A stretch of 64,000 bases of DNA from Rhyacophila brunnea (lineage: Eukaryota > Arthropoda > Insecta > Trichoptera > Rhyacophilidae), in contig JAGYXB010001943.1 in the NCBI GenBank assembly GCA_022495005.1, forward strand, positions 806,001 to 870,000, in the 5' to 3' direction. A program made the position numbers and the translations under genes. Below, one piece after another: positions 49,215 through 59,549 of the stretch (position 1 is its first letter; every line of letters starts with the position of its first letter). The notes beneath the pieces are model-generated. The model did no database searches and had not been told where the DNA came from. It saw only the letters and a program-made list of their open reading frames with translations.

Positions 49215-50375
49215 GAAATACGCCAATTAACTTACAAGCAAGAGTATTTTGAAAACTTTGATTTCAAAACTGATTAAGTATCTCAACTGCAACCAAACCG
49301 AAATCTTAGAATATTGTAGATCAATTTTATTCGATCATTTTAGTTAATTAAAAATAGTTTATGAATATGAAGCTAATAATAGATTATGTATGTCCACATA
49401 AATAAACCCTGCCACGGTCAGAAGAGAAAATAAAGTTTCCAAAAAATATGCAGGTCATCTTAAAATGACATCAACTTATATTAATTTATTTTTTCGAACA
49501 CCTTGTTATAGCAAAAATGATTGATTAAGTTCTTTAGCTATTACGGAATGTAATGCGTAGCTTTTGGGCTTGAACTTAGTGATTATTTTAATTTTAAGTG
49601 ACGCCATAAATATGTCTCAATTTAAACGTAGTTTTATTGCACTTTGTACATTCTTTCTAGCTCAAATAAAAATCCAATTATCCGAAAGCAAAGTCTTGTT
49701 ATTATTTTGTCGTAAAAATGTAGCACTGCTTTAAACATTGATAAAATTTCTTACCAATTATTTAGAACTAGGTACAAGATAATGTAAAAATACTTTCGAA
49801 TGGCAAAAATGTAAATTCAATGGATTTGTAATTAATAAATGCGAATTATTCCTGAAAATTAATTATTCTGACATTGTATTTTTATGTATTATATTATTAG
49901 TCTTGTGTAATTTGGAGAATATTTTTCCGATTTCAGTAGTTGAATTTGAAATTAAGATACATGTATGTATAAGTCAAATCTTTTTTCAACTTAAACTCAA
50001 TATTCTCTGGACACTCGGTAGAGTGCGATCGGATGTTATAATATCATTCTCTTAGTTGGTACACGGCGTCGAAATCTGGATGCTAAAGAAACAGCATGAT
50101 ATTTTGAGTTATCCCATCTCCACCACTCACGTATATGCAACAATAATTTGCACTCGGCCACCTTATATGATGCTATAAACGTGTCAGAATGAAAATATTT
50201 TAGTAGGTACCTTACTTCCTTGTCTCGAAACGAAGCTGTACGAGACTGATGTAGCATTCGTGCATCTTGATGCTTAAGAAAGAGTTTAGAAAATAAAAAA
50301 TAAATCTTGACTTACTCCTTACTTAGTGTCCTATATAATGTGTACTGAAACGGCCGAAACAAGAGTTAGGAGTTG
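49215..50375. other. No recognisable feature
   Basis: AT-rich with a less AT-rich interval at 50050-50250 that has an open frame on the minus strand but no motif. No bounded element was found. Confidence 0.45.
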
Positions 50376-50379
50376 AAAG

Positions 50380-50600
50380 TGATGAATCTAAGGAGGGATC
50401 AGAATTATTTCTTCCTCCGTATGATGCAGGTAGCTTTTCAAATGTGAATAAGATAGGATTGCTAATATCTATTATCAAACGTAGAAAAGCTACTTACTTT
50501 GGCCATATTTTTTGCTATGAGTAGTATGATTTACTCCAACTAGTAATTGAGAGCAATGTTCCAGTTAATTTTTCACACTATAATATTTAATAATACCCAG
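50380..50600 (+). mobile_element. LINE tail fragment
   Basis: One frame reads GLLISIIKRRKATYFGHIFCYE, then a TAG and YDLLQLVIESNVPVN. This parallels the LRSIKTRKIQYLGHIMRGQK...PQLVTQGKI segment of the LINE tail at 42965-43320. It is diverged and truncated at both ends. Confidence 0.7.
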
Positions 50601-51184
50601 AACAGAATAAGTGTGTATTTATGATACATATTTATGATAAATTTTCTTATTTAACTCACAATCAATTCCAGCACCTATGTTCAATTAAATCTTATTTCAT
50701 AACAAGTTATAAGTGTAGGTACTGAGTTATCATTTTTCATGTACAACAGTTTAACGTTTTCAAAAAAACCATGGATTCCTTTGAAGGTCCGGCCGTATTT
50801 ACGATATCAATAAAATTTTACTACACCGCTTCACGGGTTCTAAATTTAAAATGTGGTTTCTTTCCTGTCTCTGCCTTTTCCCAGTACACTTATCCAATTA
50901 CAAAAATCTTATAAACTATTGAATAAATTAAAATTCAGTTCGTACGTGATATATGTACACAGCCCACAAATACAGTAACCGCAAGAACTATAATAATAAA
51001 TAAAATAAAAAATACTAGTCATGTCGACCACAATAATTCTTGAATTATCAATTATTAATGCAGGTAGGTATCTACTAAGAATACTTAATAAAATAAAGAT
51101 CCTAGATAAAATATATATATATATATATACATAGATTTAAGAAATTGGAAGGAGCCAGAGGCCGTCTAGAAAATGAAGCCAAAA

Positions 51185-51690
51185 TCATCGATCCATTTAT
51201 AGATGAAGGCCTCCCCTAGCTTCCTCCAGTCTTCTCGGTCGTTAGTTCTTCACTGTCACTTACATCTACCTAATTTTATGAGTTTTTCTATCCAGCGGGC
51301 TTTAGGGCGTCCCTGTAGACATTTAGTGCCCCTTGGGTACCACTGTATGATGACATTTGTCCAACGGTTGTCCACTCGCTCCATTGGTAGTCGTAATTTT
51401 TTAATGTTTCTTACATTAAGAGTTCATGTTTCGCACGCATTCGTGAGCATTGATTGTACACATTGGTTGAAGACTTTGCGCTTAAGACATAATGGGGGTC
51501 ACTTTAAAGATACTATTCAGGCGCCCAAATGAACTCCATACCAGTTTGATTCTGCGAGCAATTTCTTCATACCACAGTCAAGTGACATTAATTATTGTTG
51601 TGCGATATAGACGTAGTTGCTGAGCTGCTCGATTTGTGTACCATTGATGAAGATTGCTTTTGGTTCAGCAAAGCAGTTTTTCATAGAAAA
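51185..51690 (-). mobile_element. Non-LTR retrotransposon with RT C-terminal part
   Basis: From 51690 downward the minus strand encodes AIFINGTQIEQLSNYVYIAQ (the I.....IE.V..Y.YLGQ stretch at the end of the RT domain). After a frameshift comes EEIARRIKLVWSSFGRLNSI, then a VFNQCV-like segment, and near the 3' end RKTHKIR and text equivalent to EEARGGL. Frameshifts and stops are frequent. It keeps more RT than most fragments in the window. It stops about 27 bp before the TTAA foldback at 51721. The open frame 51203-51532 on the plus strand is its shadow. Confidence 0.85.
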
Positions 51691-51720
51691 TATAGCATAG
51701 CCTCGAAAAAATACCATTAA

Positions 51721-52640
51721 GTGGGACTTGCGCCACGTAGGTCAAAATGGAGATTTTTTGTTATTTTCAAGGCATGATCCTGGACATTCCTTAAGCGTTG
51801 TAGATTATTTATATAATTTTGAAGCCTTATTATCCTATATATTTATTTTAAACATTTGATGACTGCATAAAGTATTTTTGTTACATAAAATCGTATTCTT
51901 TTAAACCTCTCGCTCTAACGTTTTAAAATATAGTCATATTTCGGTACATCCATGTACAGTGGTGTTAATATTTTTTAGATTTTTACTTTTTAAACGCATT
52001 TACAAAACCATTAGTAAAATTAATGTTAACAATATTTACGATAAAAAATTATATTTTAAAATCTTTGTGATCCCAAATTTGACAAGAATTAGGCATTTTA
52101 TTATTCAAAAAATGGGCAAAATTTACACATTTGAAGACAATTCTAAAGATACTGATTATAAGCTATGTTTTTGACCATTCAAATATGATAAACATCCTAT
52201 GAATAATGTTTGCTTTATAATAATTATTGACCTAAGAATAAGGTAGTATTTTTTTGAAATACGCCATTTCTATTGGCATTTCCCAGTGGCTAAGCTACAA
52301 CATACGGCCGTAGCCATAAATTTACAAACGATAATTTGAAGTAGGGAGTAAGATCATGTTAACGGGCGTGTTTGAACATGTATCTAACCGATTTTAAAGG
52401 AACATGTTCAAACACGCGCGTTATATATATTCTAAAACATTAGAGCGAGAGGTTTAAAATAATACTATTGTATGTAATAAAAATACTTCATGCAGTCATC
52501 AACTGTTTAAAATAAATACAAAGGATAATAAGGCTTCAAAATTATATAAATATATTATCTACAACGTCAACGAAATGTCCAAGTTTATGCTCTGAAAATA
52601 CTATAAAAGCTCAATTTTGACCTACGCTGTGCATGTGGGC
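51721..52640. mobile_element. TTAA foldback family, copy 3, internal deletion
   Basis: Begins GTGGGACTTGCGCCACGTAG after TTAA (51717-51720) and ends near CTACGCTGTGCATGTGGGC. The left arm is nearly complete. The right arm keeps the central hairpin (GTTTGAACATGT...ACATGTTCAAAC) and the outer part from ATTCTAAAACATTAGAGCGA onward but lacks about 400 bp between. The right-hand TTAA has decayed. The open frame at 51959-52174 lies in the arm and is not a gene. Confidence 0.8.
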
Positions 52641-53096
52641 CGATAACGGAATATGAAAAAACATCTGAAATGCAAATTTGTTACGAAATTTTCGCATGAT
52701 TAGTATTTGTATATGTAGCTAAATTAGATTTTTCTAATATTAAGTACGTTAATAAGACCATTGATTAATCTCATAGCTCCAATTATTGAATTTTTCCCAT
52801 ACAAGTAAATTAATATGACAAGCATTATTATTTTTCATACTGTTTCGATATTATCAACTGGATGAAAATCCGAGACAGCACTTATTATTGCTAAGATCCA
52901 AGTATTTGTAAGTAGGAATTCTATCAACAGTTAATTGATACCTTTTTGGAATTATCAATACCTACATACAAAAAAACAAACATGTATATTTTATACTATA
53001 GTACAGTGGTACACAAACTGTGTGCCGCAGGCCGATTGAAATATATATCTAATAATTCCAGACAATCTTATATAGTATATATTTTTTATATTATTA

Positions 53097-53263
53097 ATAA
53101 CCATGTCCTTACTATTTTTCGTACAAGGTGATTTTTAGTAATTTTGAATAATCACAAACACCCACGCTTTGAGAAAATCACATAAATATATTGTGTCCTC
53201 ACCGGGTCGAACCTAAAGCTCCTGGTTGGAAGGCCAACGCCGTACGCACTGCACCACGAGATG
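53097..53263 (-). mobile_element. tRNA-derived SINE, family A
   Basis: The minus strand runs from the head CTCGTGGTGCAGTGCGTACG (A box) through a B box in TAGGTTCGACCCGG and the body TTTTCTCAAAGCGTGGGTGT to ACCTTGTACGAAAAATAGTA, AGGACATGG and a TTATTAATAATA tail. Upstream, at about 53003, CAGTGGTACACAAACTGTGT resembles a hAT end into whose body the SINE may have inserted. Confidence 0.85.
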
Positions 53264-53444
53264 ATATTATATCTCATTGTTTAACTAGTTCGTGATCTTC
53301 AATTATGCTTATTTCGATATAATATTTATTATTTTTTAACATCACTTATCTCAGCTTAGCAACTGAAGTCAGTAGTAACTTGAACTAGGCGAAAACTGTA
53401 ATACCTCAAGAGCACGTGTACATAAGATTTAATTTAATAATCAC

Positions 53445-53515
53445 GCCAGTAGCTCAGAGGATAGCGCACGCACACAAATAGTGAAAAGATATAAGGTTTG
53501 ACTCATACTTGGCTT
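53445..53515 (+). mobile_element. tRNA-like head, possibly SINE
   Basis: CAGTAGCTCAGAGGATAGCG matches an A box with D-arm, and AAGGTTTGACTCATACTT is a plausible B box with T-arm at the usual distance. The acceptor ends do not pair well and the 3' side runs into a T-rich stretch, so it is not called a functional tRNA gene. Confidence 0.4.
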
Positions 53516-54391
53516 TACTTTTTTCTATGATTTTTTTCTTCTATGTATATTTTCTGAGATATTTCAAAATTATGTAGTTTCAAATAAATAAGAAAAAAAA
53601 ATCGCATGTATTGAAAATATGAGGTAAATAAAATTACGGTACCTGCTCTGATGATCCGTGTAGGTATATAGGTAATGCATCGCTTTCGGGCGGCACATTT
53701 GAACAGCATGGCAAATTGAAGAAGGAATGCGAATATCCGTGGAGTTTTAATGTATAAGTATATCATCACGTATAAACTTCTATGTGTGTATCCGTTTAAA
53801 ATAATTTAGCAGAAGTAGGTAATATTTAAATAAAATATAATATTAATATTTGTCTAAGTAACAGATGCCTGATCAAGAAACTGGATCAAGTTCTTCGATG
53901 TTATTGGTTAGCTGTGCTTGGAACAATAATCAATTGTCTCACCACTCACCCATCCCATGAAGTAGTAGTTTAGGGTGAATATAAATACACCAAGGGCACC
54001 GTGAAACGAAAAGTTTATAGACCACTTTCATAACAGGTTTAGATTAGCATCTCTTCTGAAACTCTTCTAATATGTCACAATATATTATGTTAATGAGAAT
54101 ATTATGTGTAATATAGAAGTTACAGTTACCATTTGATTGACGGTCTGACTACCATATAATATAAAAACGAGTTCCGCAATATAAAGTGTACCATATTTGA
54201 TTTCCGATAATTTTTAATTGCACGACACCGATCAGTACTAGAGTAATAAAATTTATCACAGCTTTATTAAAGTATGTTAACTGTTGAAACTTGTTTTAAT
54301 CATGTGTGAATTTCAATAAAGGATACAGTATTATAAGAATAAATGATTCGTTATACAATGTTATGGCATTTTATATTTACTACTAGTTTAT

Positions 54392-54757
54392 CAATGATAT
54401 TATTAATGGACGACGCACTCAGTACAGTAGCTAGCAAGTAAATTCAAACGTAACATTCGCACGTGCATAGGTAGACATCACGCAATATCCATTATGCGAT
54501 ATCACGCATCGGGAATTTATAGCAATTATCACCTTTATTGTAATGGCGTTAGAACAGTGTTTCTAGTATCAATGTTCGTTTGAGCGAACCCGTTCGAATC
54601 GAACCATTCGGCAGACCCAACATGAAGCATCGAAAATTTATAGCAATATCACCTTTATTGTAATGGCGTTAGAACAGATTATGCCATTCGGCAGACCCGA
54701 CAAAAAAATGAGTGTCATTTTTTTTTCCAGATGCTTCGTCCATATTAATGTAGTTTA
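54392..54757. mobile_element. Inverted-repeat element, family D, copy 2
   Basis: Shares both ends with 23875-24518 (TTAATGGACGACGCACTC on the left, GATGCTTCGTCCATATTAAT on the right). It carries an internal direct duplication of about 121 bp: GCATCGGGAATTTATAGCAA...GCGTTAGAACAG at about 54507 recurs as GCATCGAAAATTTATAGCAA...GCGTTAGAACAG at about 54627, and ATTCGGCAGACCC likewise occurs twice. No coding capacity. Confidence 0.65.
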
Positions 54758-55022
54758 TTAATATAGGCATATATAATTTATAATGCACTTTTCCAATATT
54801 CGTAATTTTAGTACCATAGGTTTTTATGCAGCAAATCGTCCTCAAAATTGGAAAAAGTCCTGCATACACTAAGAAGATATTTTTTTTAAAACTGTAACTC
54901 AGGCGTCCCATAGGTACGCCATTAAGGTGAAGTCTCTACCTACCAGAGGCACCTAGCAGAAAAATACGAAGCTTGCAATTTGGGACAATTTTTGATAATT
55001 TACAATCTAAACTGTATTAATT

Positions 55023-55476
55023 CAGTGCGTTGGAGCGGACCCTTTTTTGAGTTGCTCCGCTCCGGGACCTAATACTTGCTCCGGCTCTGCTCCGTGTAAA
55101 AAGTTTTAATAAGTATTATTTATGTAGGTATATAAATGTTAAAAAAAGTAGTTTGAAAATTATCGTCATTTTCATCATTAATTCTATTAAACAAAATTTC
55201 TGCCAGCAAATCGTCTCTCATTATTTGCTCTTCTGTCGAAAAAGTGAGGTTATTTATCACTAGGCAATATTCCCATATTTCAAACAATTCCAGTGTTGCA
55301 AAATGTCAAAATATACTCTTTTCATTGGATTTTAGGACGAAAATGGAATAATAAAAAACATCCGGAGCAGTGGAGTACTACCCATTTTCGGTGCTCCGGC
55401 TCCGCTCCTGCTCCGGTTAAAATCCCATTGCTCCAGTGCTCCGTGCTCCTGCTCCGAGCTCCGCTCCAACACCCTG
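55023..55476. mobile_element. hAT-type MITE with GCTCCG-rich ends, 454 bp
   Basis: The left end CAGTGCGTTGGAGCGGA pairs with the right end TCCGCTCCAACACCCTG. The flanks TATTAATT and GATTAATA share ATTAAT (6 of 8), fitting an 8-bp hAT duplication. Sub-terminal regions are packed with GCTCCG, CTCCGG and GCTCCT hexamers, all in the same strand sense on both sides except at the very ends. The open frame 55293-55541 crosses it but has no transposase motif. Confidence 0.8.
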
Positions 55477-55479
55477 GAT

Positions 55480-56567
55480 TAATAAAAATGTATCTGAAAA
55501 CATTGAAAACAAAAATATTTTTTATTATCAGTCGAAGATAAACTAATATTTTTTTTTAAAAAATGTGAATTCGTTTAATGAACCCATCTTATTATTACAT
55601 ATTATCGTACGGTCATATTTATTATCTTTCCTATAGTGTAATGAAGAGATTTTTGACTAATTCGTTACTTATTTTTAATATTTATTACGTTAATATTTTA
55701 ATATTTATTGTAAATATCATCGATTTTTATAAAAAATATAAATGTGTAGATATAACTTGAAATCCTTTTTATTTATATCAAATCGAGCTTCAATATTGGG
55801 ACCATACCTAAATAAGATTTCATTATCAGAGTGATACCTTTAATTTATCTCTGTTAACTGAGAAAAATAACTCTAATTAACTAATTACGTATAAAATAGT
55901 GTTATTTTAATAATTTAGATTGACCAAGCAAAAGAGTACACACAACTGTATCCTACACTCACCAGATGAAGATATCAGTATTTATCCCTACCGGAAAACT
56001 TTAGTGTTAGTCCATAGTATGTAGTGATATCAGTAATGTTATGTATCTGTGACTAAGGGAATCGGGAATTCGGAAACTTGGCGGCCTTCTTTTTTTACCA
56101 TATGCTTCCATCCTTATCTCTTCCAAAATCCACGAACTTCTGTCAGTTTAATTTGTAGAAATTGACACTGTTATATCTAAGTTGCTGTAATAATTTAATA
56201 TACTTATTGTCATGTAAACTGTTTAGGATTGATAAATATGTCAACTACAAGAATTAATGTCTTAATAAATGGGGGCTACGGAGTTACTGTATACAGTAAA
56301 AATGTATTTTCGGCATGTCTCTTTTTAGTAATATCACCTCTTTGATGAGTTGCGGAGAGGCTATCTATGATATCACTTATATCATATATTATATATCACA
56401 TTATCATTTATACACATATGATAAATTGACCAAATACTACATAATTAGGTATATTAGTAGCAGCTTTGATATTATTTCAATTGACTAATGGATTTATTTA
56501 TAATAGTACTAAAATGACGTGTCAAAAAACCATTCAAGGACTAATACATTTTTATTTTTATTTCCAG
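55480..56567 (+). other. Presumed intron upstream of the PET exon
   Basis: AT-rich and without recognisable coding sequence or element. It ends in a strong acceptor: a T-rich tract at about 56546-56563 followed by CCAG at 56564-56567. Plus-strand frames that run through the acceptor (from 56466 and 56519) are not the frame of the conserved protein. Confidence 0.6.
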
Positions 56568-56976
56568 GCCCGTCTGCAGAAACTGCGACGATACCGGCAG
56601 CGGTCCGTCTGCCGGTCCAGGCATGTCCGAAGAAACACCACCGCCACCCCCACCCCTACCATCAGCCGCCATATTATCACCAGCATCCGCCATCCTCTCA
56701 CCTCTCAACACCAGCCACTCACACAATCCACACCAAATCACTGCCGGCCACCAAGGAATAAACCATCACCATCATCATCAACTAGTGCTGCCTCCTCAGG
56801 GTACGGCTGGATCTTCTCCCAGTGGAGGTGCGCTGCGAGGACTGCTGGAGCATGCTGAGAGACTACTTCAAGCAAAACAGCCATTGGATCCTCATAGACA
56901 CTCCCAGTCCGATGACGACTCTGGATGTGCGCTTGAAGAATACACATGGGTACCGCCTGGCTTGAGACCTGAACAG
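56568..56976 (+). CDS. pk: prickle, internal exon with start of PET domain
   Basis: Prickle is a cytoplasmic/cortical PET-LIM protein of the core planar cell polarity pathway, acting with Van Gogh against Frizzled/Dishevelled. The exon follows the acceptor TTTCCAG. Its first base completes a split codon, and 136 codons run from 56569 to the donor GAACAG/GTAGGA at 56976/56977, leaving phase 0. Residues run [19 protein letters not shown], then a proline run (PPPPPPLP) at about 24-32, [12 protein letters not shown], a histidine run, a likely helix [13 protein letters not shown] at about 91-103, and finally [20 protein letters not shown] and LRPEQ. The last block is the near-invariant start of the Prickle PET domain in flies and vertebrates. 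The rest of PET and the three LIM domains must lie on exons beyond 64000. Met at 56623 is in frame and could start an isoform, but the open upstream part argues for an incoming exon. The paralogue espinas/testin-like is less likely given this match. Confidence 0.93.
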
Positions 56977-57096
56977 GTAGGACTATTTATAATATTTTTA
57001 AAAAAAATGCATAATATTAATTTAGGTATTTATGAAAATTAATAGATTTAAGAGTAAAAATATTGTATCATTTAACTGCACTTTTTAACACGTCCT

Positions 57097-57403
57097 GTGG
57101 GTCTATTCTATACTTATCGAACACTAAATTGATAAATAGTATCAAACTTAGGGTAGGTTTGTATCAAAATATTAGCACTTATTGTAACAATTACACGAAG
57201 CTGGTTTTATTGTTGCAATAAGTGTGATATTTTAACAGCAGCAAGATAGGTGCTGTTAAAATATAGCACTTATTGCAACAATAAAAACCAGCTTCGTGTA
57301 ATTGTTACAATAAGTGCTAATATTTTGATACAAACCTACCCTAAGTTTGATAATATTTATCACTTTATCACTTTAGCGGTCGATAAGCATAGAATAGACC
57401 CAC
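57097..57403. mobile_element. Foldback MITE, family G, copy 2, in prickle intron
   Basis: Outer arms GTGGGTCTATTCTATACTTA and complement enclose long, almost perfect inner arms (GCACTTATTGTAACAATTAC, ACGAAGCTGG, TTATTGTTGCAATAAGTG and TTAACAGCA with their complements), leaving a loop of a few bases around AGCAAGATAGGTGCT. It shares ends with 37866-38170. It lies 120 bp after the PET exon's donor and so would be transcribed as a hairpin of roughly 300 nt. Confidence 0.85.
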
Positions 57404-57700
57404 TGGAGTAGTAAAGATATTACTGACTTGTAGATCCGTAGGTAGATCTGGGTCAAATCCTACAGTTGAAACAAATTTACATGGTATTTTGAAGTTTCAG
57501 TTTACAACCAAAGCGTCTCGAATATTTATTTGGTACTTTAAAAAATTTAAAAATGCTCCATCTTAGGCCAAAAATGGCAATTTACTTATTTTTATAGGTA
57601 CCAAAAAACTGAATCTGACACATAAATTACTATTAGATACTTACAACATAATATTGCATACCCTAGGTAGCCATAATAACATTGTAAGGCAGGTCATTAA

Positions 57701-57869
57701 CCCCCCCCCCCCCCCCGACCATGTCCGATCCTAATAGGATCATATGTAGTCCCATATCCACATAGTAGAGGTTTGTATTAACAGATTTTTTTTACGAGAA
57801 ATGGATGTCAGCCACTTGCTCAACCTATTAGATCCATACCCTGACTCACACACATATTGAAAAAAAAAA
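57701..57869 (-). mobile_element. SINE family B, headless, next to 16-C run
   Basis: On the minus strand this is the 3' two-thirds of family B: TTTTTTCAATATGTGTGTGA, GATCTAATAGGTTGAGCAAG and GATCCTATTAGGATCGGACA, ending CATGGTCGG. It then runs directly into a 16-base G tract (C at 57701-57716 on the plus strand). Other copies in the window end at GGTCGG or GGTT without this tract. The tRNA head is missing (5'-truncated). Confidence 0.75.
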
Positions 57870-58390
57870 GTAAGTACCTATATAAACAAATATATGTGGT
57901 ATATATTACACCATTACTTTCCTTCCACTGACTTCACGTCTTCGCGGGAGCATCCCAGAAAGACCTTCACAAGATCTCAGTTACGAATGGTGTGCACTAT
58001 AATAATGTACATGATTCCTAGTATATTAAATAATCGTACAGCAACTTTGGTCTATTATATGTAAGAGAAGTCATTTTCTCTCACCGTAAATTATCAGAAA
58101 TTTTATAAAAATGCATTACCTTCTCGAGAAACCAGGTTTTTTAAAAGCTAATCCATGTGAAAGTCACATTTGAGTAGGTACCTGATTGAAATATAGGATG
58201 TGTTTAGCATCCTACAGTTTGCCACATAAGCACAGATATTAACTATGACAAAACATAGTTCGAACTAACACAAAGTTGACTGGATAACTTTTTGGCAGTA
58301 AAGACCAAATATGTTGAAAAAAACCTTCTTCCATAATGATGGAGCGTAAAAATACTATGAAATTGAACCAAAATAGGAAAACAAATACAG
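57870..58390. other. Intronic sequence, nothing recognised
   Basis: AT-rich, presumed prickle intron. A minus-strand open frame at 58243-58506 extends into the hairpin that follows and carries no motif. Confidence 0.5.
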
Positions 58391-58393
58391 CGC

Positions 58394-58479
58394 GACAGGG
58401 TTATTGAATTGTTATTACCATGGTTACGATACGCAATTGCATAGGGTAACCAAGGTATTAACAATTCAATAATCCCGTC
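58394..58479. repeat. 86-bp hairpin, MITE or precursor-like
   Basis: A 34-bp arm (GACAGGGTTATTGAATTGTT then ATTACCATGGTTAC) pairs with 58446-58479 with about four mismatches around an 18-base loop. Size and loop resemble a microRNA precursor. A very short MITE is equally possible, as no second copy was found in the window and no target duplication is clear. Confidence 0.6.
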
Positions 58480-58649
58480 ATGACATTCCATTTTCGACGT
58501 GTTCAATAGAATAAAGGCGCTATTTTATAATTAAGTGTCTTTCAGGTTCATTTGAAGAAAACTCAGTTAGATTCGTTTTCAAATTTTCAGAGGCACTTTC
58601 AGATATCAAATTCAATATAATAATACTTCTAAATTATTGCGTAGTTAAA

Positions 58650-58785
58650 TTGAATACACATAATTTGAAAACATCTCATGTATACACACTAGAAAAAAAT
58701 CCACTATTATATAAAAAAAAAACTGTAACCGCTGGATTCACACCTGTGTACTTTTCTAATTAAGCTACGGACAAGCTAGTAGTTC
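58650..58785 (-). mobile_element. tRNA-derived SINE, family F, copy 2
   Basis: The minus strand has TTGTCCGTAGCTTAATTAGA (A box), AAAGTACACAGG, a B box in GGTGTGAATCC, then a T run and TTTTTCTAGTGTGTATACAT as in copy 1 at 42450-42607. Similar text also continues outside the head in both loci (CTAGTAG...TTAAATGCTTATCAA), so the element may be longer than the head and body described. Confidence 0.55.
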
Positions 58786-59070
58786 TTACATTAAATGCTT
58801 ATCAATTAATATCGATAATAATTTTTCGTTTTTCGGCGTTTTATTGTTTTTCAAATCATGTATGTTCAATATATAGAATGTATATGCTCAAATCTTGTTA
58901 ATTGAATATGTATAAATAAAAGTAGTGTATACCTATAGTTAAATACTATTATGAAATATTTTATAACTACTCGCGATTTAGTAAACATCGTGAAAATAAT
59001 ACATATTCAAGAGTGACAATCGTTGATTTAGTTAGTAAACAGAAAATGCTATTTTAGCGATGTTAATAAT

Positions 59071-59472
59071 ATATCGACTGTTTTTAGGAAAAGAGGCGTA
59101 ACCCTCGATTTTTCGAAAAGTTCTTTTATTAGATATTAACAATGTATACAACTAAATAGGTACACGTTCCATAAAAAGGAATTAAACCGCAAATGCCAAA
59201 TTATTATCTAAATTCAGGTTTTAATTGAGTTTTATTTAAGTTTTAATTTAAGGAAATAAGCATTTACCCTCAATTTTTATGATTATTCTTTAATAACTTC
59301 TTTAATTACTATTACATCGAAAATATATTCCACCAAATCATCAATCATAATGCACCCAATGTCTGCTTTTTTTAAAAATATTAAACCAAAATCATTCAAA
59401 AAACGTTTTTTGCCCCTCCTGTAAAATTTGCTCTGTGAGGGTTACGCCCTTTTTCCTAAACACGGTCGATAT
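59071..59472. mobile_element. Inverted-repeat MITE, about 400 bp
   Basis: The left end ATATCGACTGTTTTTAGGAA and AAGAGGCGTAACCCTC are mirrored by the right end (complement ATATCGACCGTGTTTAGGAA, AAAGGGCGTAACCCTCACAG). The interior is AT-rich without coding frames. Flanks are TA-rich, so the target duplication is ambiguous. A single-ended relative lies at 62388-62480. Confidence 0.75.
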
Positions 59473-59549
59473 ATATACAGCTTTCAAACTGAATCATGCG
59501 TTAATCCTTTGATAATAACTGCGTTTAAATATATATATATATGTAATTA

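Noticed and set aside
53445..53515. Functional tRNA gene
   Set aside because: A and B boxes are plausible but the acceptor stem does not pair and no terminator-like context is clear.
56466..56858. Plus-strand frames of 130 and 80 codons over the PET exon, and two minus-strand frames
   Set aside because: They are in other frames than the conserved [20 protein letters not shown] segment and cross the splice acceptor.
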